64,000 bases of DNA from Dromiciops gliroides (Eukaryota > Chordata > Mammalia > Microbiotheria > Microbiotheriidae): positions 623,666,791 to 623,730,790 of the forward strand of contig NC_057863.1 of NCBI RefSeq assembly GCF_019393635.1. The letters run 5' to 3'. Below are positions 49,411 through 61,558 of the stretch, in pieces (the first letter of the stretch is position 1; every line of letters starts with the position of its first letter). Made by a program: the position numbers and the translations under genes. The notes beneath the pieces were generated by a model. It did no database searches, was not told the DNA's origin, and saw only the letters and a list, made by a program, of their open reading frames with translations.

Positions 49411-49485
<75 letters not shown>

Positions 49486-52400
49486 TAACTCATGGGGATG
49501 TCTGAATCGGGGCTAATGGAGATCTAGGTCTTGGCCCCGTGTGTAATCAGTGTCTTGCAGTTCTCTGACGGGCAGTGCCCCAGGATTCTAAGGTGCCAAT
49601 TCGGTTTCCGCCCCAGGTGCTCGTCCTGCGTGAGCTGGCCATCAGCGTCCCCACCTTCTTCTTCCAGCAAGTGCAGCCTTTCTTTGACACTATCTTTGTG
49701 GCGGTCTGGGACCCCAAACAGGCCATCCGGGAAGGAGCCGTCTCTGCCCTCCGAGCCTGTCTGATCCTCACCACCCAGCGCGAGCCAAAGGAGATGCAAA
49801 AGCCCCAGTGGTACAGGGTGAGCAGGGCTGGTTCAGTCAGAGTGCAGGCTCCCTGAGGGCAGCGTTGTCGGGCTTGTCTCTAGCGCTTTGTGTGCAGTGA
49901 GCACGGAATGCGGACTACTCTCTCTGGTGGCCAAAGAAGGCATTTTAAACAGCCTCCCTTGTTCACTAGGGCACGGGCCAAGCCTGGGGGTCTTACAGCT
50001 TGTCTAGTCTCATCCACCCCCTTCGCTTTACAGAGGCCCAGGGAGGGGAGGATTCTTGCCCAGGGTCACACAGCTAACAAGGGGCAGAGCCTGTATTCAT
50101 ACCTCAGGTCCCGTGCTGCCCCCTGGCTCTCGAGCAGGCTTGTTATCAGGAGACCCAAACCAGAACTCTGGGCTAAACAGACTAGCCTCGCTTGGCAGAC
50201 TCCTCACAGATCACTCTTTTTTTTTTTTTTTTTTTTAGTGAGGCAATTGGGGTTAAGTGACTTGCCCAGGGTCACACAGCTAGTAAGTGTTAAGTGTCTG
50301 AGGCCAGATTTGAACTCAGGTACTCCTGACTCCAGGGCCGGTGCTCTATCCACTGTGCCACCTAGCTGCCCCCAGACACTCTTAAGCCCCTGCCCCCACA
50401 CCCTGATTTTTCCCTAGGAGCCCCAGAATTTGGCTCATATTGAGCATTCATAAAAAAGGGAGAAGGGCTTTCAGCTCCCCAGAAACCACTTGGAGTGACA
50501 AAACATTGACTACAAGATAGCCCAACAAGTGAAACTTGCACGGGGCCAAGAGGAGGGAAGGCAGCCTTTCCCTTTCTTGCGAACTCCAGCCCTGCAGAAC
50601 TACCTTGTGGCTGATGTCTCCCTTCACCACCAGAGAAAAGAACTTGGTGTGTTGATGACGCCCCCCCCCCCCCAACAACTCAGTGGAGGCATCTCCAGGG
50701 AAGGGGCAGACACTTCTAGATTGCCAGGACTGGAGCCCAGGGTGCCTGCATGCAGTTGGCCAGCTTGTGGGCACTGCTGGGAAGCTGGGCAGCAAGGGCA
50801 TCCTGCGGTCTGTCCCTGTTTAGCACACCTATGAAGAAGCCGAGAAGGGGTTTGACGAGACATTGGCCAAGGAGAAAGGCATGAATCGGGATGACCGGAT
50901 CCATGGGGCCCTGCTGATTCTCAATGAGCTCGTGAGGATCAGCAGCATGGAGGGAGAGGTGAGTGCCAGAAGCTGGGGCTTACCACACAAACCCTGGGGG
51001 AACAGCTCTCCCGCTGTATTAAACAGCACTGCTCGTCTCAGAATTCCCCAGGAATTAAAAGTGGAGACCAAGGCTTTGTGGCGAGAAAGTGTTAGCTTAT
51101 GGTGTTGGGGGTGGGCAGGCGTTAAACATTTCTCAGCCAACAGAATGACTGTGTGTCGTTACTCTTTCAAGTTTTCCCATACGTTTTGAGAGACCTTGGG
51201 TTCCAGAGAAAAAGTCGTGGCCTGCTCCTCTCCAGATCTCTGGGGACTTTAGAATGGGAGCCCACAGTCTCCCACCCCCCAAGCCAGGATTGCATTGAGT
51301 CACCTCCTCTTGAGCATAGGGCGGGGCCTGTCCCATGGCTCTCATACGTTTTTCTGTCCTCTTGATGAAGCTGAGATGCAGCCCGTGGGTGGCTGGTAGG
51401 TCCCACAAAGCCCCATGTTTCTCTAGTGTTTCAGTAGGTGGTGCTCTTCCCTTCAGTTAGACCCAGGGCCCTCTGAGCTGCCGAGGAGAGGCCATCTCGG
51501 AGATGGGCGCCTCTCCGTCTGGCCGTTTTGGCCACTCTAAGGAGTCTGCCAAGGCCCCAGCTGGAGCTGCTTCTACAAGAAGATGGGTTTTTTCTCTCCT
51601 CTGCAGCGTCTCCGGGAAGAAATGGAAGAAATAACCCAGCAGCAGCTGGTACATGACAAGTACTGCAAAGACCTCATGGGCTTTGGGACAAAACCTCGTC
51701 ACATCACCCCCTTCACCAGCTTCCAGGCAGTGCAGCCCCAGCAGTCCAACGCTCTCGTAGGTCTGCTAGGGTACAGTGCCCACCAAGGCATTATGGGATT
51801 TGGGACATCTCCCCTTCCGGCCAAATCCACCTTGGTAGAAAGCCGATGTTGCAGAGACCTGATGGAAGAGAAATTCGACCAGGTGAGCCAGGAGAAGCCG
51901 TCCTCGGGCTCCCAGCCTCCCCGCCCCTGCTTCTTGTCCTGACCTGTTACCTTTCCTGTCCCAGGTGTGCCAGTGGGTGCTAAAATGCCGAAACAGCAAG
52001 AACTCCCTCATCCAGATGACCATCCTCAACTTATTGCCCCGCCTGGCAGCGTTCCAGCCATCTGCCTTCACTGGTGAGTGTGGGGCTGAGCAGGTCACTT
52101 TCCCAGCACACTTAGCATGTCAGGGGCTCTGGGATGCAACTGCTGTTCTTCAGTTAAGGCCCCAAACAAAGGGACAGAGACCTCGAACAGAGCAAATGGC
52201 CACCTGGCCCCATCCTTTGACGGATAGTCATCCCTGCGACAGTGACTCACGTCAGGTGCCGTAGCTGAGACAGAACATCAGGACAGATGTAGCCAGTGAG
52301 GTGTTACATGTAGGGTGGACGAGAATTAGCATGTATCCAAGGACAAGGCAATTAGCCAGAGAGAAACGATTTCAAGAAAATCACCCATCTTTTTTCAGTG

Positions 52401-55400
52401 TGTCCCCCCCCCCCAATGACCACTTGGGCCCTGTTCAGCTGAGCTCTAAATGAGTTCTAAATAAATGGGTGAAGGCGTCCAGGCTTCAAAAGGGGCTAAT
52501 GGGCTGCGTGTGATCAAAGGTGGCTCCGTGGGGGCAGTTACCTTCCTAAGCAGGACTGAACAGCCTCAGAAGGCCCCACCATTGATGTTTTTGATGTGGG
52601 TTTTCCCTTTTGTTTTACTAAATATGTCCTGGAAATCTGGCCTGACAGGAACTCGTGAATTCCTACTGTACGGACCCGGGCCACTTAAGCCATGCCTTGG
52701 TTCGTTCTGAGTTCACATAAATAGAGGCTCCAGGAATCTCAGCTACATTTGCCAAAGTTGTGATCCTGGTGACACTGGAGGTGCACACTTCCTTTTTTTG
52801 TTTGTTTGTTTTCCTAGCATACCAGATCTAGAAAAGGAAAATGAACACCCCTCCTGGCTCCCTTTTCTAGAACCTAGCTGCATGCTATAACTCTGAGAGT
52901 TGTCGAAATTGTTCCTCCCCTCCCATAATTAAAAGCCTGGGATCTCAGTGGATAAGCACTTACAAACCTCTGGGTTCAAATTCTGCCCCAGATAGAGCAG
53001 TGTGGCCCTGAGCAAGTCATATAACCTTCCTGGGCCTTAGTTTCCTTTTATGTAAAAGGAGAAGGTTGGACTCTTAAAGTCCCTTGGAGTGAGTGGTTGA
53101 ACTCAAACTCTCTGATCCCATGGTTCTCTCTTTGTGATAGCTTCACAACCTCTCATTTTCAAAGTAAAAATAACCTTTCCCAGCACATCCATTGGTGCTT
53201 TACTAAGAACTCAGGACAAGGAGCATCTGTGTTCTTCCCTATCTCTTAGAATAAAAAAACAAACAATATACATGGGACAGACGGCAGTTCATTGTTCCCC
53301 CCGTTGTCCCATCAGTACCCTTCAAAATCCCAGTCATTCTTTCTGTCATTCTTTGGGTCCCTCTATGTCTACCATATGTTTCAGGCATAGAGCTTTTGGG
53401 ATACTGTCAGGGGGATCGGAGCTAGAAAAGAATCAAGAAATGTCAACATTGAGACAGCCAGCAGTAACACTTTAATTTGAATTGTTGGCATATGGATGTT
53501 AGTTTATGCAAATCAGATGGAAAAAACACTTGAGGTTTTCCAAATTACAGATCTAATCCCCTTACATTAAGTATCATTACGATGAAGATCTGAGCAACAA
53601 AAAGATTTTCCAGGCCATTGGCACATTTACCGGAAGCAATTTTCAATAGAAAATCATTTATACAGTCCCTTGGAATTCACCATCATGAGATTTGACCTGT
53701 ATTTCATAAAGATGAAATTCAACTTGATGATTGTGACCCAGATCATGAAGTATGAGCCTTCATAAATGCCTTAGAACGTGGTAACTGGTCAGTTACTTCT
53801 CTTTAATATTGCTTCACCACCTTCCCAAAGTGCTTTGCATGGTGTGTCTTTAGCATAAGCTGAGTGCTTCTCAGTGGGTTCGGAGGAGCTTCCTGAATCC
53901 ATCTGATGGCCCTGCCCAGCTTGCACCACGTCTCCCTCCTGGAAAGGTAAACAGGACAGGACCACTCAAGCCCAGACCCAGAGACTCTTTGTGTTCTGTC
54001 CTCAGATACTCAGTACCTCCATGACACCATGAACCATGTTCTTAGCTGTGTCAAGAAGGAGAAGGAACGCACAGCTGCTTTCCAGGCCCTCGGCTTGCTC
54101 TCCGTGGCTGTGAGATCCGAGTTTAAGGTCTATCTGCCCCGTGTGCTGGATATCATCCGAGCAGCCCTCCCACCCAAGGACTTTGCTCCGAAGTAAGCAT
54201 CTTGGTTGTGCTGGAGGAGGGACTTTCCTATGATGCTTTCCATGCCAATCCAAGCTCTTCTCTGCCGCGCCTCTTGGTGTGAAATATGGCTGATGGTACA
54301 GGGGAAAGCGCCCACTCACCTTTTAGTGGGAGAGGGTGGCAGGGATTAGACCTTGCCTAAACGGGACGTGTGTCGGTATTTTGGAAAAGTTAAAAACAAG
54401 AGAGATGTACGTCACACAGTGGGGAGGGGGCACAGTTTATATCACTGAGCCTTTCAGGGCCCCAAGACAACTCTCTTAACACCATGAGATGCAGGGTTGG
54501 TACCAGCCTCTATCAGTGAAGAGGTCACGTATACCCCACACATGAGGAGATCACAGGTCCAGCCCCAAAAAAGAGACGGCAGTTGTTAACATGATTGATA
54601 TACCTCTGGCAGCACCCCCAATTGATGGATAGAATGCCTGGTGTCTAGAAACATTCTGTCCAGGAAGGGAGTGCGTGTCCCCTTCTCTGCTGTCCTGCTC
54701 TGGCCACATCTAAGCCCTGCGTTGTAGGAATAGCATTAGTGTGCCCAGGGTGTCTATGAGGAGCCATCCAATAGAAGTTCTCTCAGCTCAGGGGCTTGTT
54801 CAGGATGTGATAGGGTGACTAACATCAAGTAGACCTGTCCAGAGGTGAAATAGGCAACCCCCACTCAGGGCTGGATGGCCGCTTGCCCAGGGGTTGTGGG
54901 ATGGCTTCCGGTTCATTCTGTTCTGAGAGGTGGGCTGGGGCAGCTCTCTGACTTCCGAGAGCTCTCCCACCTCCATTGTCTTGTCAGGCTCTGGCTGTAG
55001 GCCAGGTGGCCGAGTTTGAGCCACTCGGCGGATCCAGGCCTAGGGAAGGGAAGTCTGCTCCAGCAGCCAGGGCACTGCTGTCCCATTCCCTGCTTTCTCA
55101 CTGACTTTCTGAGTCACCGTGGATGAGTCAGTCAGTGTCCCAGACTTAGCATGCCTCTCTGAGAACTGGGGAATATGATCTTTGGCATGCTTAAGAAAGG
55201 AGACAGGGAGGACCCAGAGGAGCAAATCAGAGGCGGCCTTCAGGCTTGGGCTTGCTTCTCTAAACAGTGACCCAGACGCCGGGGGCCGGCACCTGGATGT
55301 CCTCCCGGCGTCAGCCCTGGGAGCAATCCTGAGCTTGGGAGTGAGGCAAGCCGCTCACTCCCTTCAAGCGGGCCATTGCTGTCTTTCCTTGCAGGCGGCA

Positions 55401-58400
55401 GAAGGCCATTCAGGTGGATGCCACGGTGTTCACCTGCATCAGCATGTTGGCCCGAGCGATGGGGCCAGGCATCCAGCAGGACATCAAGGAGCTTCTAGAG
55501 CCCATGCTGGCCGTGGGCCTGAGGTATGTGTGCAGAGGGGCTTCTGTGGGGCCCAAGCGGGCAGGACCTCCACGTGGAGGCCTCCGCTTCAAGTGGCTGC
55601 CGGGGTAAAGCCTGCCTTGGGCCAGTAGCTTCGGCTTCCCAAACCCTATGGGGCTCATCTGCCCAGGAAGCCTAACGTTTGTCCGTCTCCGGTTGCATAT
55701 GAGGACTAAGTGACAAAGGAAGCTGTTCCCATTGTGGTGATACCAAGCACAAGCACAGGAGTGGGCTTTCCAGGTGGTGCTTGCTTTTTTCTTTTTCTCT
55801 TTTTTTTGTGGGGCAATGAGGGTTAAGTGACTTGCCCAGGGTCACACAGCTAGTAAGTGTCAAGTGTCTAAGGCCGGATTTGAACTCAGGTCCTCCTGAA
55901 TCCAGGGCTAGTGCTTGATCCACTGTGCCACCTAGCTGCCCCTGGGTGGTGCTTTCTAAACCCAGACCAAGAGTCCAGGGAGAATCTACCCCGCCTGAAG
56001 GAAGGGCAGTGGCAGTGACCAGGGAAGGGCAGGCTGTGGAGCTGCATCCCCAGCTCTGGCCCAGCCCAGTCCCCACCTTCTCTCCTCAGCCCTGCCCTGA
56101 CCGCTGTGCTCTATGACCTGAGCCGGCAGATCCCACAGCTGAAGAAAGACATCCAGGACGGCCTGCTCAAGATGCTGTCCCTCGTCCTCATGCACAAACC
56201 CCTCCGGCACCCAGGGATGCCCAAGGGCCTGGCCCACCAGCTGGCCTCCCCCAGCCTCACCAGCCTCCCAGAGGCCAGTGATGTGGGCAGCATCACCCTT
56301 GCCCTCCGCACCCTCGGTAGCTTTGAATTTGAAGGTAAGAGACTAAAGCCGACAGCGGGACTGGGAGCCACAGGTCAGAATACAGGCTGTGCTGAAGCTT
56401 TGGGGAGGAACTGAGCTTTATGTTTTGTAGCTGATTGAGCTTTAAGAGTATGAAATTAGGGGGTGTTGCCAGAGGCATAACTGAAGATCATTGAGGTTGC
56501 GAAAGCTTTTTCCTGTACCCTATGCACATATTCCTAAGGTTTTTTTTGTTTCCCCATGCCAAATGTCTCGGTTGGGCATTGCTGTGGAGCAGCATGTGAC
56601 AGGATAAGAAGCTGTGATGATGCCCCATGGCAGCTTGCCCACAGAGCTGCCTGTTTAACGGTACTTCAGTCCAGTGGCTCTGTGAGGTTTATCTGCCAGC
56701 AGGGACAGTACCTTGGGCACTTCCCCTTCTGGAGGCTGCTGGTTACTGAGAGTTGGGGATTCTTTAGGCTTTATTGACCATCAAATAATGACATCCCAGG
56801 GCTCTGATGAGCCCTTGCAATGCACCAGGGAGATGTTTCAGGACAAGCAAGCAGGCTCGTGAAACGTGGGCTCTGGGTGGCTGGGCATGGCTCACGGCTC
56901 CCTGAGAAGCAGCTTGTGCTCAAGCCATCTTTCTGGGGCTCCCTTACTATCCCTGCCCAGCTCACCTTGCTGGACTCCCAGGCTTGTATAGTTTGGGGGT
57001 ATTTGGTATCCTCAAAGGATCCCAAAGTTTTTGATCACCCTACCTGGGAAAATACAGAGCAAGCAGAGCTGAACTGAACTCATTTAATTGGAGGGTGCTG
57101 GGGGCGGGGAATTGTTTCCCATCCTTCCTTTCTCTTCTTACATGCCAGCCTGTCCACTCAGACCAAAGCCACATTTAGTTTTCCCCTCCTAGAAAGAGAA
57201 TTGTCAGTCACTAAACATTTGTTAAGTGCCTGCTATGTGCCAGACACTGCTAGGCACTGGGGACACAAGAAAGGGCAAAAAAACATTCTCTGACCTGTCC
57301 ACAGTCTGATAGGAAAGACAGCATGTAAACCACTTATATGTGGACAAGCTTACATCCAGGTTAAATATAGTCCATAATGACGAGGAGAACTCTAGCATTA
57401 AGGGGGGGGGGGGGGAACGATGGTTCCTAGAGAAAGTAGGGAGGGTTTTAGCTGGGACATGATGCAAGCCAAGAGGTGGAGCCTGGGGAGGGTATGACCT
57501 CTGTCTTCTTGAAAACTGCTGCCAAGTGAGAGGTCCAGCCAGCCAGCTGCAGGGGGGTTGAAATGCCAACCAGCGTCTGCCGTTTTCCCTCCCTCTGTGC
57601 GCCCAGGCCACTCTCTGACCCAGTTTGTCCGCCATTGTGCCGATCATTTTCTGAACAGCGAGCACAAGGAGATCCGCATGGAGGCGGCCCGCACCTGCTC
57701 CCGCCTGCTCACGCCTTCCATCCACCTCATCAGCGGCCACGCTCACGTGGTCAGCCAGACGGCGGTGCAGGTTGTGGCCGATGTGCTCAGCAAATTGCTC
57801 GTGGTTGGAATAACAGACCCAGGTAAAGTTTAATTGCAGAATGGGAGTTTGGAGTGGGGAAGAAGCTGTGCCTTTAAGAACCTAGGAGCATTTCCAGGAC
57901 TTTAAGGAGCTGCTTGCCCTTTGTTCTGTGTGAGGTGCTATCAATCTAGTCCCTGCCTTCCAAGAGTTTACTGTCTATCTCCTCCTGTTCATCCTCCTGT
58001 CATCCTGATACACGTGTTGTTATGCTTACACATAGAGAAACTTTTAAATCAAGCCAATCTGCATTCTTTGACTACTCAGCAATTCAGACTGCCAAAGTGC
58101 CCTGAATTTTGAGTCAAGATCTCGAATTGGGTCCCAGTTCTGCTTTGACTTATGTGACCAGGGGCACATCACTCAACCTCTGTAGGATAACATCCTTTGT
58201 TATCCTTTGTAACAATGAGACTGTTGCACTAAATGCTTGCTAAGGTCTCTTCTAGTGCCATGCTTTTATTATTTATTTTTTTATAAAAGTATTTTATTAT
58301 TTTCCAGTTACATGTAGAGATAGTTTTCAAAATTTGTTTTTATAAGATTTCTAGTTTCAAATTTTTTTCCCTCCCTCCCCAAGACAGCAAGTAATCTGAT

Positions 58401-61400
58401 ATAGGTTATATATGTACAATCACATTAAACATATTTCTGCATTAGTCATGCTGTGAAAGAAGAATCAGAGCAAAAAGGAAAAACCTCAAAGAACAACAAC
58501 AGCACCAAAAACAAAAGAAACAGTAGGGTTCAATGTGCATCCATATTTCACAGTTCTTTTTTTTTTTCTGGATTTGGAAGGCATTTTCCATCATGAGTCC
58601 TTTGGAACTATCTTGGACCATTGTATTGCTGAGAAGAATCAAGTCTATCACAGTTGATAAACACATGATGTTGGTGATACTGTGTACAATGTTCTCCTGG
58701 TTCTGCTCATCACTCATCATCAGTTCATGAAAGTCCTTTCAGGTTTCTCTTAAGTCTGCCTGCTCATTGTTTCTTACAGTACAGTAGTATTCCATTACAT
58801 TCATATACCACAACTTGTTCAGCCATTCCCCAATTGATAGATAACTCCTCAATTTCCAATTCCTGGCCACCACAAAAAGACCAGCTCTAAATATTTTTGT
58901 ACATGTGGGTCCTTTTCCCTTTTTTATGATCTCTTTGGGAAAAAGACCTAATAGTGTTATTGCTGGGTCAAAGGGTATGCACAGCTTTATAGCTCTGTGG
59001 GCATAATTCCAAATTGCTCTCCAGAATGGTTGGATCAGTTCACAGCTCCACCAACAAAGCATTAGTGTTCCAATTTTTCCACAGCTTCTCCAACATTATT
59101 TTCCTTTTGTCATATTAGCCAATCCGATAATTGTCAGGTGGTACCTCAGAGTTGTTTTAATTTGCATCTCTCTAATCAATAGTGATTTAGAGCATTTTTT
59201 CATATGGCAATAGATAGTTTTGATTTCTTCATCAGAAAACTGCCTGTTAATATCCTTTGACCATTTCTCAATTGGGGAATGAATTGGATTCTTTTTTTTC
59301 TTTTTTTTTTCTTTAAGTGAGGTAATTGGGGTTAAGTGACTTGCCCAGGGTCACACAGCTATTAAGTGTTAAGTGTCTGAGGCCGGATTTGAACTCAGGT
59401 ACTCCTGACTCCAGGGCTGGTGCTCTATCTACTGCACCATCTAGCTGCCCTGACATGACTTGGATTCTTATAAATTTGATTTAGTTCCTGATATATTTTA
59501 GAAATGAGGCCTTTATCAGAAGTATTGGCTATAAAAATTGTTTCCCAGCTTTCTGCCTCCTTTCTAATTTTGGCTGCATTGCTTCTGTTTGTACAAAACC
59601 TTTTTAATTTAATGTAATCAAAATCATCCATTTTGCATTTCATAATATTCTCTGCACCTGTGCTTTTATAACTGACATAATGAAAGCTTTCTATGGCTGT
59701 CATTGTTCTTCTCTCCAACTTCATGGCTATTGGCCTTGTAGAGAAAAAGATGGAATTGCTCTTTAGAAATGCAGTGTTGCTCTTAAGTAGGCCAGAGTCT
59801 TCTCTCCTAAGGGAAGAAATTGCCTCTATCCATCCTTGAAGGTGAAATAATAATTCTTTCCAGAGGTTTTGAACTTGGCAGCTCCAGCCAGTCCTGGCTG
59901 GGTTGTCCTTTGTGCTTAAAGTCAATCTGTCTTTGATTTCATTACATTCCCTTTTATTTCATCTGGCAGAAGAGAATCCATAGGGCCAAATGAGAGAAGG
60001 CTATCAGGAGCTTTCTTAGCTGGGCTGGTGGTAATAGGCACTGGATTTAGAAAGATACTGGAGGGGCTCACGGGGCTTCAAGCCTGGGTAGCTGAGGTTG
60101 AGGTCAACCCCATCCTTCAGGTCACTTGGATTTGTAAGTGGCTCTTTGACTCTCCTTTCTTCCCCATCGATGGCCCAGGTCCAGTCAGCTACTAAGTCTT
60201 GTGGATTCTGCCTCCAGAATACTTCTCCCCTCTGTGTCCTTTCCTTACCTCCCCAGGAGCCTCATTCAGGCCTTCACTGCCTGTCACCTGAATGATTGCA
60301 ATAGCCTGCTGCTTGGCCTTCTGCTTCCTCTCGGACTCCTGGAGTCATCCTCCGCTGGGTTGTAAATTAGAACCACATTTAGAATTTTAAATAACACATG
60401 AGAGAGTTCTGCCCAGGTCACTGGCCTACTCACTGCCCTCTTCAGTAACTCCCTCCTGCTCCCAGGTCAGGCAGCAAACTCTGGTCTGTCATTGAAAGCC
60501 TTTCTCTGTCCAGCTCCCTGTCCAGCCTGAACCACATCCTACCTCTTCATGCCTTACGCTCCAACCAAACTGCTCTGCTTGCTGTTCCCCAAACTCAGTG
60601 TGCCATCTCTCCTCTCCAAGCCTTTGCCCAGGCTGTCTCTCACACCTGGAATGTCTTCCTCACTCCTGCCTCTAAGAGTCCTTCAAGGTTTGGCCCACTT
60701 ATTACCTTATTTTTTTTTTTTCCACTTGTTACCTTTTAAGCAAGTCTTTCTTTATCCCAGTTCTTAATGCTTCCTCGTTCCTGACATTACTTTGTATAAA
60801 CTGATCTCTGTACATAATGTGTCCCCCCAGCAGATGGGAAGCTCCTTGAAGGCAGGAACTGTTTTGTAAGTTTTTCGTTTTTGTATCCTCAGTACCTGAC
60901 ATTTAGTTAGCACTTACTAAGTGTCTGTGGAATTTACTGACTTGAAAGAGGCGGGATTGAGTAGAGGGACATGTGATCAAGCTCCTTCTTCCTTGCCCTT
61001 CTAGACCCTGACATCCGTTACTGTGTCTTGGCCTCCCTGGATGAGCGCTTTGATGCTCACTTGGCCCAGGCGGAGAACCTGCAGGCCCTGTTTGTGGCCC
61101 TGAATGACCAGGTGTTTGAGATCCGGGAGCTGGCCATCTGCACCGTGGGCCGCCTCAGCAGCATGAACCCTGCCTTTGTCATGCCTTTCCTGAGGAAGAT
61201 GCTCATTCAGGTAAAGGGCCTGGCCGTCAAAGCTGGCAGAGGGGAAGGATAGGACTCAGGGTCCGCAGCCCATCAGGGAAGCGTGAGAGAGCTTTTAAAA
61301 AAGTACCGAACCTGCTTGACTGGAAAGTGGTTTAACCTTTTTGTGATTTAGGGGATTAGGACAAGCAAGGATGGGCTGAGACCTGCTTTGTTGGAGGGCA

Positions 61401-61525
61401 CTCTCCAATCAGGGAGGAGTCACCTAGTAAGCTAGGCCTGCAACCCAGTGGTTTGTTTCAATGATGCTTTGATTAATTGCCCTTATTAAGGGTTCTAAGA
61501 GCTGACACTTATACCTGGCTTTTAG

Positions 61526-61558
<33 letters not shown>

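Larger units (their letters stand above)
57823..61004 (+). other. MTOR: MTOR intron 12
   Basis: 3.2 kb. It contains a MIR relic (about 58120-58250), an antisense L1 fragment split by a WSINE1, and an L2 fragment. Confidence 0.85.

Noticed and set aside
59425-59925. 166-codon minus frame as a gene
   Set aside because: Its inner part is the end of L1 ORF2. The outer part has no similarity and it is bounded by a SINE.
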